DNA of 64,000 nt. Origin: Maribellus maritimus (GTDB taxonomy: Bacteria > Bacteroidota > Bacteroidia > Bacteroidales > Prolixibacteraceae). A model generated the notes under the pieces. It made no database searches. It was not told where the DNA came from and saw nothing but the letters and a program-made list of their open reading frames with translations. Of this stretch, positions 36,305-46,161 are shown piece by piece. The stretch spans positions 115,006 to 179,005 of the forward strand of contig NZ_JAIKLE010000011.1 in assembly GCF_022267315.1 (NCBI RefSeq). Reading direction: 5' to 3'. A program made the position numbers and the translations under genes. How positions within the stretch are numbered: the first letter of the stretch is position 1; each line of letters opens with the position of its first letter.

Positions 36305-36572
36305 CTATACAATAAAGAATGGCCTCTGCAGAGAGCTGCGAGGTGACTGTTCACAGTCGGGATTATTTTGTTGAAACAGCAGTGATGCGTTTTCTGAATC
36401 GTACTCAAGTACCAGCAAATACCTCAGCACAATTTTCCAGACAACTTTTCATGGTTCCGGAGTTCGTTCAATGTGCCACCACTTCGGTTCCTTCATCCAA
36501 TATTACGTCGGTGAGGAATCGTTTGTATCTTTTTATCAGCGTTCCGTGAACCAGCCTTTCATCAAACTTCAT
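36305..36572 (-). pseudogene. sfsA: Truncated, broken sfsA (sugar fermentation stimulation protein)
   Basis: Read from 36572 down, the frame gives [20 protein letters not shown], then [14 protein letters not shown], a TGA, then TNSGTMKSCLENCAEVF. SfsA has a Cys where the TGA falls (HCTNSG-type motif). A frameshift follows, after which LEYDSENASLLF is readable to about 36307. Only the first ~85 of about 235 codons survive. The start is 6 bases after the tsaD stop, so it was once the next gene of a tsaD operon. SfsA is a nucleic-acid-binding/nuclease-fold protein; this copy cannot make it. Confidence 0.82.
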
Positions 36573-36578
36573 AATAAA

Positions 36579-37625
36579 TCAGAGTTGTGTTCGTGCAAAC
36601 GGCACCACATTCTGTCCTACAAATTCTTTATTCAAAAATTTGAAATAACCCGTAATTGCAATCATTGCAGCATTGTCCATGGTGTATTCAAACTTCGGAA
36701 TTTGCAAATTCCAATGGTATTTTTCTGCACTCTCCTGAAGTGCATTTCGCAAGCCCGAATTTGCAGAAACGCCGCCAGCCACTGTAATTTCCTTTATTCC
36801 GGTTTGTTTGGCAGCCTTTTTTAGTTTTGCCAGCAAAATATCGATGATTGTTTTTTGCAGCGAGGCACACAAATCTTCCTGATTCTTTTCAATAAAATCA
36901 GGCTCTTCTTTGAGGTTATCACGCAAAAAATAAAGAAAATTGGTTTTTAAGCCGCTAAAACTGTAATCAAGATTTGGAATACGGGGTTTTGAAAACTCAA
37001 AACGATCCGGATTACCCAATTTCGCCAGGCGGTCAACATGTGGCCCCCCGGGGTAAGGCAATCCCATTACTTTTGCACATTTATCAAAAGCTTCACCGGC
37101 AGCATCGTCGATGGTCTGTCCAATTACTTCCATATCCAGATAATCGCGCACCAAAATAATTTGCGAATTTCCACCAGAAACCAGCAAACACAAAAACGGA
37201 AATTGTGGCGGATTGTATTCTTTATCTTTTTCTTTAATAAACAAGGCCAAAACATGCCCCTGCAAATGATTTACTTCAATAAGCGGAATTCCTGACGCCA
37301 GCGAAAAACCTTTGGCAAACGACGTTCCTACCAATAAAGATCCCAACAAACCCGGACCACGTGTAAATGCCACTGCCGAAATGTCTTTTTTTAAAATACC
37401 GGCTCTCTTTATGGCCAAATCAACCACCGGAATAATATTTTGCTGATGCGCTCTCGAAGCCAGCTCGGGAACCACTCCGCCATATTCTTCATGTACCTTC
37501 TGACTGGCTACAACATTGGACAAAATAGTCCTGTTTTTAATTATCGCTGCTGAAGTATCATCACATGACGACTCGATTCCCAAAATAATTATCTCTTTAT
37601 TTTTTTCCGTTTTTATACTACTCAT
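36579..37625 (-). CDS. tsaD: tRNA N6-adenosine threonylcarbamoyltransferase
   Basis: About 348 residues. TsaD transfers the threonylcarbamoyl group to A37 of tRNAs reading ANN codons, with TsaB and TsaE. Motifs are ILGIESSCDDTSAAI, VPELASRAHQQNIIPVV, VNHLQGHVLA (metal histidines), LLVSGGNSQIILV and AGGVSANSGLR. The frame is open to a TTG at 37661, but ATG 37625 (MSSIKTEKNKEII) gives the usual length and is preferred. Divergent from tamB; the broken sfsA follows downstream. Confidence 0.96.
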   Translation of the reverse strand: MSSIKTEKNKEIIILGIESSCDDTSAAIIKNRTILSNVVASQKVHEEYGGVVPELASRAHQQNIIPVVDLAIKRAGILKKDISAVAFTRGPGLLGSLLVGTSFAKGFSLASGIPLIEVNHLQGHVLALFIKEKDKEYNPPQFPFLCLLVSGGNSQIILVRDYLDMEVIGQTIDDAAGEAFDKCAKVMGLPYPGGPHVDRLAKLGNPDRFEFSKPRIPNLDYSFSGLKTNFLYFLRDNLKEEPDFIEKNQEDLCASLQKTIIDILLAKLKKAAKQTGIKEITVAGGVSANSGLRNALQESAEKYHWNLQIPKFEYTMDNAAMIAITGYFKFLNKEFVGQNVVPFARTQL

Positions 37626-37810
37626 TTCTTTTCTGACGTTCTTTTTTTTCAAGGCGTTCAACTTCAGTTAAAAATATCTGCAAATGTTAATTTTTTTTAT
37701 TAAACTATAACAGTTGAAAAATCGCGTAAAACATTACACAATTATTAACTGAAAAAGTTTAAGTTCGCTCAAAAAAGTACAAAATTATCAAAAAAGGCTG
37801 GAAAATAGTA

Positions 37811-40800
37811 TTGATGGTGTTGGCAGTAATTTTTTTATTGCTTTCCGGTGGTTATTTTTCTATTCAGAATAGTCGCGTTCAAACCTATTTAACCCAGTTG
37901 TTCGCGAATCAGCTTTCAAAGCAGGTTCATTCAAAAATAACCGTTGGGAAAGTAAAAATTGCATTTTTCAATAAAGTAATTTTAAACGATGTTTTGGTTG
38001 AAGATTTAAAAAGCGACACCCTTTTTTTTACTCAAAAACTTTCGGCAAAAATCGACACCTTGAGAATCAAAAAAAAACATGTTACTTTTGATGAACTTTC
38101 TTTAATAAACAACAAAATAAATATTGAAAGAGACTCACTCACTCACTTCAACTTTAGCCATATAATTTCTGCTTTCCGAACGCAAAAGGATACCGTAAAT
38201 TTTTGGGAAATTAATTGCAATAACTTTTCATTCCACCAGTCGGAGATAACTTTTAACGATTTGTATGCCGAGGAAAAAGAAAAGCTATTTTTAAATAATA
38301 TCAATTTCGACATTTCTGATTTCGAATTACAACCTGACTCTATCTTATTTAGAATAAATGAATTAAATTTAAATGACGGAAAAAATTTGTTTGTAAATAG
38401 CCTGTCGGCCAACTTTGCTTTCTTTGGGGATAGTATTCGCGCAGATAGTTTATATATAAAGTCAAACAAATCCGAAATTCAAAACACTTCAGTAAGTATA
38501 AATTTCGATAAAAGCCGGGAGCGTTCTATTTCATCGGCCAAACTTGATGTTCGTTTTTCCAATTCAAATATTAGTTTTTTAGAAGTTGCTGAACTTGTTC
38601 CTTCACTGAGAGGAATGGATATGAACGTCAATTTATCGGGACAGATATACGGAACATTAAACGATTTAAAAGGAAAGAATCTGGTGATAAGGACTGGTGA
38701 AAATACCTCTGCCTTTTTTGATTTTTATATGAACGACGTTACTGATGTGGAAAATATGTATCTGTTTGTCGATTTAAAACTTTCAAAAACCAATTTTGCT
38801 GATTTAAGCAAAATAAAATTACCGTCGGCTTCAAAAATCAGGACGCTGAGTTTCCCTGAGCCTTTTTATGAAGCTGGCACCATTACTTACAGGGGAAATT
38901 TCTCTGGCTTTTTAAACGATTTTGTAACATTCGGCACCTTCTCAAGTACGATGGGAACCCTGACGACAGATGTCTCCGTGATGCCACAATCGGAAGGCAC
39001 AATTAAATACAGGGGAAAAATTGATTCAAGAAATTTTGAATTAGGCGAATTATTCAAAATTAAAAATATTGGAAAAGTAACTTTTGACGGAAATGTAGAC
39101 GGAACATTTAACAAAACCCAAAAAACTTTAAACGGAAAATTTAATGGGTTTATTTCCGAACTGGAAGCCTATGATTATACCTACCAAAATATTGCTCTTG
39201 ACGGAACACTGGACAAACACATGTTTGACGGACTGCTTGTGGTTAATGATCCCAACCTGGTATTCGATTTTACAGGTCAGGTTAATTTAAATCCGGAAAT
39301 TCCGGAATTTGACTTTAACCTGCATATGGACAAAGCTCTTCCCGGGAAATTAAATTTAAGTTCTAACTTTCCGGCATCGGAAATTGCTTTTAATATGGCG
39401 GCAAATTTCAAAGGCGACAAACTGGACAATCTGGAAGGTTTTATAATGGTTGAAGACGGATTTTATAAAAACCGGAATGGGCAGTTTACCTTAAATGGAA
39501 TGGAATTAAACTCAGTGCAGACTGACACAACAAATCTTCTGACTTTTAATTCTGATTTTTTTAATATCAAAGTATCTGGCAAATACCACTTTCAGAGCAT
39601 TCTGGATGCTTTCAAAAAAAATGCAAACCGCTATCTTCCGGCTACCAATTATGAAAAACTGTCTCATGCCAGTGAGAATATTTTTGATTTCCAGATTGAA
39701 GCAAATGATTTAGATACATTAACCACCATTTTTACTCCGAAATATAAAGTTGAAACTCCATTCCTGCTTTATGGAAAACTCGATTCAGAAAATACAGCAT
39801 TTGAATTGGAAGGTAGTATTCCAGGTATTGCAACTAAAAATCTTCTGATAAAAAATATTTTTATCGGAAATAAACCAACAGGCGATGAGTATGCTTCTAA
39901 ATTCAGATTTGGCGAAGTAGTACTTAGAAACGGCATGGCCTTGTATAATCTGACTTTTGATTCAAAAATTTCCGATGATATAATTGATAATCAAATCACA
40001 TGGGCAAATTCAGAAGACTCGACGTACAGTGGAACCATTAAAACAAAAACAACTTTTTTGGAAAACGACTCAACAGACCATCCTCTGGTTACCATTGAAG
40101 GGGCTCCTACAAAAATATTCATAGGAGATTCAGTTTGGCAAATATCACCGTTCTCTGCAATGGTTGATTCAACAACAATCGAAATCAACAATTTTCGATT
40201 TTTTAAACAAGACCAACAGATCACAATCGACGGCAAAATCTCAGAAGATAAATCCAATATTCTTTCAGCAAAATTTGAAAATATTAATCTTGGCTCTTTT
40301 GACGAATACTTAAAAAGAGAGTTTGATATTTCAGGAATTTTAGATGGTTCAGCCGGAATTTTTGATTTTTACAATCAGAGAATGATTTTATCTGATGTAG
40401 GTATCACCGATTTCAGGTTTAAAAAACAGAAAATTGGTAATATTGTTTTTACAAATTACTGGAATAGCGCGGAATCTGTTTTAAACTCAGAACTTGAAGT
40501 CGAAAACAATGGAAAGCAAAGATTATACGCACGAGGGAATTATACTCCGGCTGGGAAAAAGCTGAATTATGATATTACTACAGACAGTTTATCGGTTGTT
40601 TTACTGGAGACATTAATCAGAAAAAATCTTTCCGATATTCATGGTTATGCAACCGGTCATTTAAAGTTACACGGCGGGCCGGAAAAATTGCTCATTGATG
40701 GTGCTTTACTGGGCTCAAATGCGGGTTTGACAATCGATTATACACAAGTAGAATACACGTTTAACGATTCAGTTTATTTTCGTCAGGACACGATTCTTTT

Positions 40801-42178
40801 TGACAATATTACAATACTGGATGAAGCAAACAACACCGGAATTTTTGACGGAACTTTAGTTCACACAAATTTTCAGGATATGATTTATAACCTGTCTTTG
40901 GGCTCACAAAAAATTCTGGCATTAAATACTCTGTCGAACAATAATGAACAATTTTACGGGAAAGTTTTTGCCAACGGAAGAGTTCAGATAACAGGTTTTC
41001 GAAAAGATGTTACCTTAAGCGGATCTGGCACAACACTACCCGGCACCAGTGTAAATATTATGCTGGAAAATGAAAGTGAAATTGAACAATATGACTTTAT
41101 ACAGTTTGTTGCTGATGATAAACCGGAAGAGCCTAAATTCTATTTCACAAACAACAAAGAAGACGAAGGTGATTTTCAAATGAATTTAACAATCAGAGCG
41201 ACAGCAGATGCACGCGCTCAATTGATTTATAATTCACAAATTGGTGATGTTATAAAAGCACAGGGAGAAGGTATTCTTCTTTTTGGTATGAACAGCGAGG
41301 GAGACATCACCCTTTCCGGAGATTACACGGTAGCAAAAGGCGATTATTTGTTTACCCTTCAAAATGTGATAAACAAACGTTTTTCTATCGAACAAGGAGG
41401 AACACTGACTTGGTCGGGAGATCCGTACAATGCAGACATTGATCTAAATGCAATATATAAACTAAAGGCCTCGTTGTATGATTTACTAGTTAAGAGTTAC
41501 AACAATATATACCAAAGTCAGCGGGTGCCGGTTGAATGCAAAATTAAACTTACAGAAGAATTGTCGAATCCGAATATCGATTTCGAAATTGATTTCCCGA
41601 GTACCGAAGAGAGAATTATTGCTGAATTGCAACAGTATTTCAGCACCGACGAAGAAATGAACAAACAAATACTATCGCTGTTGGTTTTGGGTAAATTCTA
41701 CACACCCGAATATTTGAGAGGAACTTTTGCAGCTCAAAATCCTAACGTAATTGGAACAACTGCCAGCGAGCTATTTTCAAACCAGCTCAGTAACTGGCTT
41801 TCCCAAATTAGTAGTAATTGGGACATTGGTTTGAATTATCGCCCGGGAGATCAGATTACCAACGATGAAATAGAACTTGGACTGAGTACACAAATGTTTA
41901 ATGACAGAGTAACAATCAACGGGAATATAGGAAATAATGCCAATCCGAATTCAACGAACAACAGCCAATTGGTTGGTGACTTTGATATTAACGTAAAACT
42001 TATCCCAAGTGGTAAAATACAGCTAAAGGCATACAACCGGTCAAACAACAATATATATTATGAAACTGCTCCCTATACGCAGGGGGTAGGCTTTTCCGTC
42101 CAGGAGGATTATAATACATTTGAAGATTTACTTCAAAAATTACGTTCATTATTCCGCAAAAAGAAAAGCAATGAATAG
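37811..42178 (+). CDS. tamB: TamB-like translocation/assembly module protein
   Basis: About 1455 residues: one N-terminal membrane anchor (VLAVIFLLLSGGYFSI), then a long series of beta-strand repeats and a C-terminal DUF490/TamB domain (ADARAQLIYNSQIGDVIKAQGEGILLFGM; GDYTVAKGDYLFTLQNVINKRF; FPSTEERIIAELQQYFSTDEEMNKQILSLLVLGKFY). TamB-family proteins span the periplasm as lipid-conducting grooves and help outer-membrane assembly. No good ATG exists: TTG 37811 or ATG 37814 fall inside the anchor, while the frame is open upstream to 37763 with a plausible basic N-terminus (KKYKIIKKGWK). The true start may be a rare codon. Confidence 0.92.
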   Translation: MMVLAVIFLLLSGGYFSIQNSRVQTYLTQLFANQLSKQVHSKITVGKVKIAFFNKVILNDVLVEDLKSDTLFFTQKLSAKIDTLRIKKKHVTFDELSLINNKINIERDSLTHFNFSHIISAFRTQKDTVNFWEINCNNFSFHQSEITFNDLYAEEKEKLFLNNINFDISDFELQPDSILFRINELNLNDGKNLFVNSLSANFAFFGDSIRADSLYIKSNKSEIQNTSVSINFDKSRERSISSAKLDVRFSNSNISFLEVAELVPSLRGMDMNVNLSGQIYGTLNDLKGKNLVIRTGENTSAFFDFYMNDVTDVENMYLFVDLKLSKTNFADLSKIKLPSASKIRTLSFPEPFYEAGTITYRGNFSGFLNDFVTFGTFSSTMGTLTTDVSVMPQSEGTIKYRGKIDSRNFELGELFKIKNIGKVTFDGNVDGTFNKTQKTLNGKFNGFISELEAYDYTYQNIALDGTLDKHMFDGLLVVNDPNLVFDFTGQVNLNPEIPEFDFNLHMDKALPGKLNLSSNFPASEIAFNMAANFKGDKLDNLEGFIMVEDGFYKNRNGQFTLNGMELNSVQTDTTNLLTFNSDFFNIKVSGKYHFQSILDAFKKNANRYLPATNYEKLSHASENIFDFQIEANDLDTLTTIFTPKYKVETPFLLYGKLDSENTAFELEGSIPGIATKNLLIKNIFIGNKPTGDEYASKFRFGEVVLRNGMALYNLTFDSKISDDIIDNQITWANSEDSTYSGTIKTKTTFLENDSTDHPLVTIEGAPTKIFIGDSVWQISPFSAMVDSTTIEINNFRFFKQDQQITIDGKISEDKSNILSAKFENINLGSFDEYLKREFDISGILDGSAGIFDFYNQRMILSDVGITDFRFKKQKIGNIVFTNYWNSAESVLNSELEVENNGKQRLYARGNYTPAGKKLNYDITTDSLSVVLLETLIRKNLSDIHGYATGHLKLHGGPEKLLIDGALLGSNAGLTIDYTQVEYTFNDSVYFRQDTILFDNITILDEANNTGIFDGTLVHTNFQDMIYNLSLGSQKILALNTLSNNNEQFYGKVFANGRVQITGFRKDVTLSGSGTTLPGTSVNIMLENESEIEQYDFIQFVADDKPEEPKFYFTNNKEDEGDFQMNLTIRATADARAQLIYNSQIGDVIKAQGEGILLFGMNSEGDITLSGDYTVAKGDYLFTLQNVINKRFSIEQGGTLTWSGDPYNADIDLNAIYKLKASLYDLLVKSYNNIYQSQRVPVECKIKLTEELSNPNIDFEIDFPSTEERIIAELQQYFSTDEEMNKQILSLLVLGKFYTPEYLRGTFAAQNPNVIGTTASELFSNQLSNWLSQISSNWDIGLNYRPGDQITNDEIELGLSTQMFNDRVTINGNIGNNANPNSTNNSQLVGDFDINVKLIPSGKIQLKAYNRSNNNIYYETAPYTQGVGFSVQEDYNTFEDLLQKLRSLFRKKKSNE

Positions 42179-42401
42179 CTTAACAGCTAAGCCAAAATAA
42201 TTGAATCCCTAAAATTGCTTTTGTAAACTTTTCTCCGCACAAAATATACCAGATAAAAATAGATGCAAGATGTTTACAAATTATTAAATTCGTCGAATCA
42301 TGATTTAACAACATGAAAAATCGTTCAAATTCTTATTATAATTGACATTTATCAACAGAGATAAAGGCTATAATCAAAAACTAATATCAAAAACTAATAC
42401 T

Positions 42402-43781
42402 ATGTTTATCTTAATGGTTGTTATATTTGTTCTGGGCTATACAGCAATTGCTCTGGAGCATCCCCTTAAAGTCGACAAAGCCGCATCAGCTTTAATCATC
42501 GGTTCATTATGTTGGGTTTTATATATTTTAGGAGCAGAGGACATTCTGCACCTGGGATTTAGTCCAGCATGGGAAACATTTCTCGCCTCTCATCCTGATG
42601 CTCATGGGTTGCACGCCATGCACGAATTTATTGTTGAATATGAAATAATTCACCATCTTGGTGAAATTGGAGAGATTTTATTTTTCCTGATGGGAGCAAT
42701 GACCATTGTTGAAGTTGTTGATCAACACGAAGGGTTTAAAATCATTACCGACAAAATAAAAACCACAAACAAAGTAAAACTCCTTTGGATACTAAGCATC
42801 CTTACGTTCTTTATGTCGGCACTGCTGGATAACCTGACAACTACAATTGTTTTGGTGGCTCTGCTTCGAAAATTAATAGACGACAAACAAACCCGTTGGT
42901 TTTTTGCAAGTATGGTGGTATTGGCAGCAAATGCAGGTGGAGCATGGTCGCCAATTGGAGATGTAACGACCATCATGCTTTGGATTGGAGGGCAGGTTAC
43001 CACACTTAAAATTATTGAGGGAGTAATTCTCCCCAGTTTGGTTTGTATGATAGTTCCTTTGGCTATTTTATCTTTCACAATGAAGGGAAATGTGACGCGG
43101 CCGGAATTGGTTGATGACGACATAGAATATACTACACCCAAAGAAAGAATCTTATTTCTAATTTTAGGAGTAGGCGGTTTACTGTTTGTTCCTGTATTTA
43201 AAACCGTAACGCATTTACCTCCTTATATGGGAATGCTACTCTCTTTGGGTATTCTCTGGGTTGTTGGGGAAATAATCCACAAGGATAAACCGGCAGAGAT
43301 TAAAGATAAGCTAAAAGTGACAGCAGTTCTTCGAAAAATTGATGTTCCGACTGTACTTTTCTTTTTAGGTATTTTATCTGCTGTCGCATCACTTCAATCT
43401 GCTGGTCATTTAAATATCCTGGCTAAATTTCTTGACGAAAAATTAGGAAATATTTTCTTAATTGATTTGGCTATTGGTGTATTATCTTCAATTGTAGACA
43501 ATGTACCGCTTGTTGCCGGAGCCATGGGAATGTATCCGGTGCATGAAGTCGGAGTAACCGGTTACCAGGCATTCTTTGTTCAGGACGGAGCATTTTGGGA
43601 ATTTCTGGCTTATACAGCCGGTACCGGAGGTAGCATTTTAATAATTGGTTCAGCAGCCGGTGTAGCAGCAATGGGACTCGAAAAAATTGATTTTATCTGG
43701 TACCTGAAAAAGATATCCTGGCTGGCAATTATTGGATATCTTGCAGGGGCTGCCGTTTACTATATCGAATTTGGTTTATAA
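42402..43781 (+). CDS. nhaD: Na+/H+ antiporter, NhaD family
   Basis: About 459 residues with roughly 12 membrane segments. Conserved NhaD features are LEHPLKVDKAASALIIGSLCWVLY near the N-terminus, HHLGEIGEILFFLMGAMTIVEVVDQH, SALLDNLTTTIVLVALLRKL, ANAGGAWSPIGDVTTIMLWIGGQV and SIVDNVPLVAGAMGMY. It extrudes Na+ or Li+ in exchange for protons, consistent with a marine or saline habitat. An in-frame TTG at 42342 would add 20 residues without hydrophobic character, so ATG 42402 is chosen. A perfect 10-bp-stem terminator follows. Confidence 0.94.
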   Translation: MFILMVVIFVLGYTAIALEHPLKVDKAASALIIGSLCWVLYILGAEDILHLGFSPAWETFLASHPDAHGLHAMHEFIVEYEIIHHLGEIGEILFFLMGAMTIVEVVDQHEGFKIITDKIKTTNKVKLLWILSILTFFMSALLDNLTTTIVLVALLRKLIDDKQTRWFFASMVVLAANAGGAWSPIGDVTTIMLWIGGQVTTLKIIEGVILPSLVCMIVPLAILSFTMKGNVTRPELVDDDIEYTTPKERILFLILGVGGLLFVPVFKTVTHLPPYMGMLLSLGILWVVGEIIHKDKPAEIKDKLKVTAVLRKIDVPTVLFFLGILSAVASLQSAGHLNILAKFLDEKLGNIFLIDLAIGVLSSIVDNVPLVAGAMGMYPVHEVGVTGYQAFFVQDGAFWEFLAYTAGTGGSILIIGSAAGVAAMGLEKIDFIWYLKKISWLAIIGYLAGAAVYYIEFGL

Positions 43782-43863
43782 CCTATTAAAATCAAATTGT
43801 TCATAACTTAAACGACGACGGCATAAATCCACCCGTTGGATTTTAAAATATTGCTTAATTTCG

Positions 43864-43903
43864 CGAGGTATAATAATATTTAATGTTATACCTCGTTTTG
43901 TTT
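43864..43903 (+). terminator. Intrinsic terminator after nhaD
   Basis: CGAGGTATAA (43864-43873) and TTATACCTCG (43886-43895) form a perfect 10-bp stem followed by TTTTGTTTTTAGTTTT. It separates nhaD from the tolQ/exbB-type operon. Confidence 0.85.
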
Positions 43904-43933
43904 TTAGTTTTAAAAGAATAACTGTAAATACCC

Positions 43934-44626
43934 ATGTTTCAACTTTTAATGATTCAAGCTGACATGGCTACTGAGATGGATTCAATAGCCGCAGGACAAG
44001 AAGGAATAACCACCAAATTTATCGACCTCGCTTTTAAAGGCGGGTGGATTATGATACCTATTATATTGCTTTCTTTTATAGCAGTATATATCTTTTTCGA
44101 CCGATATTTTGCGATAAAAAGGGCCGGAAAATTTGATTCGGGATTACTCGAAAAAATCAAGGTATATATCACAAATGGGAAAATTGATGCTGCCGTGGCA
44201 CTCTGCAGAAGTAATTCAAATCCGGCATCCAGAATGATTGAAAAAGGTATCTCCAGAATTGGAAGACCACTAAATGATGTAAATGCCGCCATTGAAAATA
44301 TTGGTAATCTTGAAATTTCGAAGCTGGAAAAAGGGTTACCGGTTTTGGCTTCAGTTGCAGGAGGAGCCCCGATGATAGGATTCCTGGGAACGGTAATGGG
44401 AATGATTCAGGCCTTTTATGATATGTCTAATGCCGGCAACAACATTGATGTTACCTTACTTTCAACGGGTATTTATCAGGCAATGGTAACAACAGTTGCG
44501 GGATTGATTGTTGGAATTATCGCATATTTTGCGTATAATATCTTGGTTTCGAATGTTGAAAAGGTAGTTTTTAAAATGGAAGCTACCACTTCGGAATTTA
44601 TGGATTTGTTGAACGAACCTGCCTAA
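43934..44626 (+). CDS. exbB: MotA/TolQ/ExbB proton channel protein
   Basis: A 230-residue membrane protein with three membrane segments (GGWIMIPIILLSFIAVYIFF; GFLGTVMGMIQAFY region; MVTTVAGLIVGIIAYFAYNIL). The conserved PMIGFLGTVMGMI and TTVAGLIVGI motifs form the proton path. With ExbD it uses the proton gradient to energise TonB or TolA at the outer membrane. Gene order 43934-44638-45050 matches the ExbB-ExbD-TonB operon type. TolQ is the alternative name. Confidence 0.94.
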   Translation: MFQLLMIQADMATEMDSIAAGQEGITTKFIDLAFKGGWIMIPIILLSFIAVYIFFDRYFAIKRAGKFDSGLLEKIKVYITNGKIDAAVALCRSNSNPASRMIEKGISRIGRPLNDVNAAIENIGNLEISKLEKGLPVLASVAGGAPMIGFLGTVMGMIQAFYDMSNAGNNIDVTLLSTGIYQAMVTTVAGLIVGIIAYFAYNILVSNVEKVVFKMEATTSEFMDLLNEPA

Positions 44627-44637
44627 AAATTTTTACA

Positions 44638-45048
44638 ATGGCACTAAAAAAAAGAAATAAAGTAAATGCAGCATTCAGCATGTCATCGATGACAGATATT
44701 GTATTTCTGTTGCTCATATTCTTTATGGTTACGTCTACATTGATAGCTCCCAATGCATTAAAACTATTACTGCCGCAAAGCAACAACCAAACAGCGGCGA
44801 AACCAATTACTGCAATTTCTATTACTAAAGATATAAAATACTACATCAACGACGATGGAAAACAAACAAGGGTAACCTTTAATGAAATTGAACCTTTTTT
44901 AGTAAATAAGTTTGGCACGGGAAATGATGATATCTATATATCTCTTCACACCGACAAATCAGTTCCGGTTGAAGAAGTAGTAAAAATTATGAATATAGCG
45001 AGGAGGAACAGTTACAAAATGATATTGGCAACTGCTCCGGAGGGGTAA
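44638..45048 (+). CDS. exbD: Biopolymer transporter ExbD/TolR
   Basis: A 136-residue protein with one membrane segment. The segment SSMTDIVFLLLIFFMVTSTLI carries the essential Asp (MTDIVF) of the proton path. The periplasmic domain follows (YISLHTDKSVPVEEVVKIMNIARRN). It lies 11 bases after the ExbB-type gene and one base before the TonB-like gene. Confidence 0.95.
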   Translation: MALKKRNKVNAAFSMSSMTDIVFLLLIFFMVTSTLIAPNALKLLLPQSNNQTAAKPITAISITKDIKYYINDDGKQTRVTFNEIEPFLVNKFGTGNDDIYISLHTDKSVPVEEVVKIMNIARRNSYKMILATAPEG

Positions 45049-45049
45049 A

Positions 45050-46072
45050 ATGAGCTTTTACAAAGAACATAAAAAAGGAATAATAGGTACAGTAATTTAT
45101 CATGTTATAATTCTCCTGTTGTTGATTCTTCTGGGTTTTTTCACTCCACTGCCACTACCTGGGGAAGAAGGTATCCTTGTAAATTTCGGTAATAGTGAAA
45201 ACGGATTGGGAAATCGAGAACCCAGTCCGCAAAGGAGAAACCCGGAACCATTGCAATCACAACCTGTCCAACAGGAAGAGAGGCAACAACAGACTCCCCC
45301 ACCCGTTACAACGCCGCCATCAACTCCCGAACCGGAACCTGCAGAGGAAGTAGCTATGACCCAGGACTACGAAAAGACAGCTGCGATTGAAGCTGCAGAA
45401 AAGAAGAAAAAAGAAGAAGAGGCTGAAAAACGAAAAAAGCGACTGGAGGAAGAGCGTAAACGTCAGGAACAGCTGGAAAGAGAACGCCAGCGACAGGCTG
45501 AACTGGAAAAAGTAAAACAGGAAGAAATAGAACGTCAACGACAGGCTGAGCTTGAGAGAAAAAGACAGGAAGAAGCAGAACGGAAAAGAAAAGAAGAAGA
45601 GCGACAAAAAATAAGTGAAATAAACTCGCGGGCGCAAGGTGCTTTTGGTGAAAGCGGTTCCGGATCAGGCGGACAGGGAAACAGTGACGGAAAAAGTCAG
45701 GGAGCAACATTCCCGGGAGGAAACCAGGGAGTTCCAACAGGTGACCCCAATGCCGGAGCATATGGACCGGGAGGTAGTGGATCAGGAAACCAAGGGTCCG
45801 GACCATCATTCAGTTTGGAAGGTCGATCGGCAAGTTCTCTGCCTCGTCCGCGATATCCGGGAAATGACGAAGGAACTGTAGTCGTAAAAATAACAGTTGA
45901 TAAGTTTGGGAAAGTTACCGCAGCAGAACCAGGAGTCAGAGGTACCACTATAATGAATCAACAATTTTGGAACGAAGCAAAACAAGCTGCTCTAAAAGCA
46001 AAATTCAACGTCGACAACAGCGCCCCCGCTTTTCAGCAAGGAACAATTACCTACAGATTTGTTTTGGATTAA
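45050..46072 (+). CDS. TonB/TolA-like energy transducer
   Basis: A 340-residue protein. It has one N-terminal membrane anchor (IIGTVIYHVIILLLLILLGFF), a Pro-rich stretch (about 60-105), a highly charged Lys/Glu/Arg/Gln coiled coil (about 110-200) like the TolA rod, and a Gly/Ser-rich linker (about 200-265). The C-terminal TonB fold (GTVVVKITVDKFGKVTAAEPG ... FQQGTITYRFVLD) closes the protein. The combination of TolA-like rod and TonB end is usual in Bacteroidota. It should link the ExbBD motor to outer-membrane receptors or the Tol-type envelope machinery. Confidence 0.9.
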   Translation: MSFYKEHKKGIIGTVIYHVIILLLLILLGFFTPLPLPGEEGILVNFGNSENGLGNREPSPQRRNPEPLQSQPVQQEERQQQTPPPVTTPPSTPEPEPAEEVAMTQDYEKTAAIEAAEKKKKEEEAEKRKKRLEEERKRQEQLERERQRQAELEKVKQEEIERQRQAELERKRQEEAERKRKEEERQKISEINSRAQGAFGESGSGSGGQGNSDGKSQGATFPGGNQGVPTGDPNAGAYGPGGSGSGNQGSGPSFSLEGRSASSLPRPRYPGNDEGTVVVKITVDKFGKVTAAEPGVRGTTIMNQQFWNEAKQAALKAKFNVDNSAPAFQQGTITYRFVLD

Positions 46073-46161
46073 TAAACCAATACGTTTGTTCTTCTGTTGA
46101 AGGATGATAAAAATCAAAGATTATGTCTGTTATTTTTTTGTGATTTGCACAAAAAAACAAC

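Noticed and set aside
36319..36824. Plus-strand frames opposite sfsA relic and tsaD
   Set aside because: They are antisense shadows. The minus strand encodes recognisable SfsA and TsaD sequence.
42342..42374. TTGACA...TATAAT resembling an E. coli sigma-70 promoter before nhaD
   Set aside because: The spacing is 21 bases, and Bacteroidota primary sigma factors use a different consensus. Chance is likely in AT-rich DNA.
45320..45948. Open frames on the minus strand inside the TonB-like gene
   Set aside because: They mirror the biased Lys/Glu/Gln codon composition of the coiled coil; no start context or family signal.
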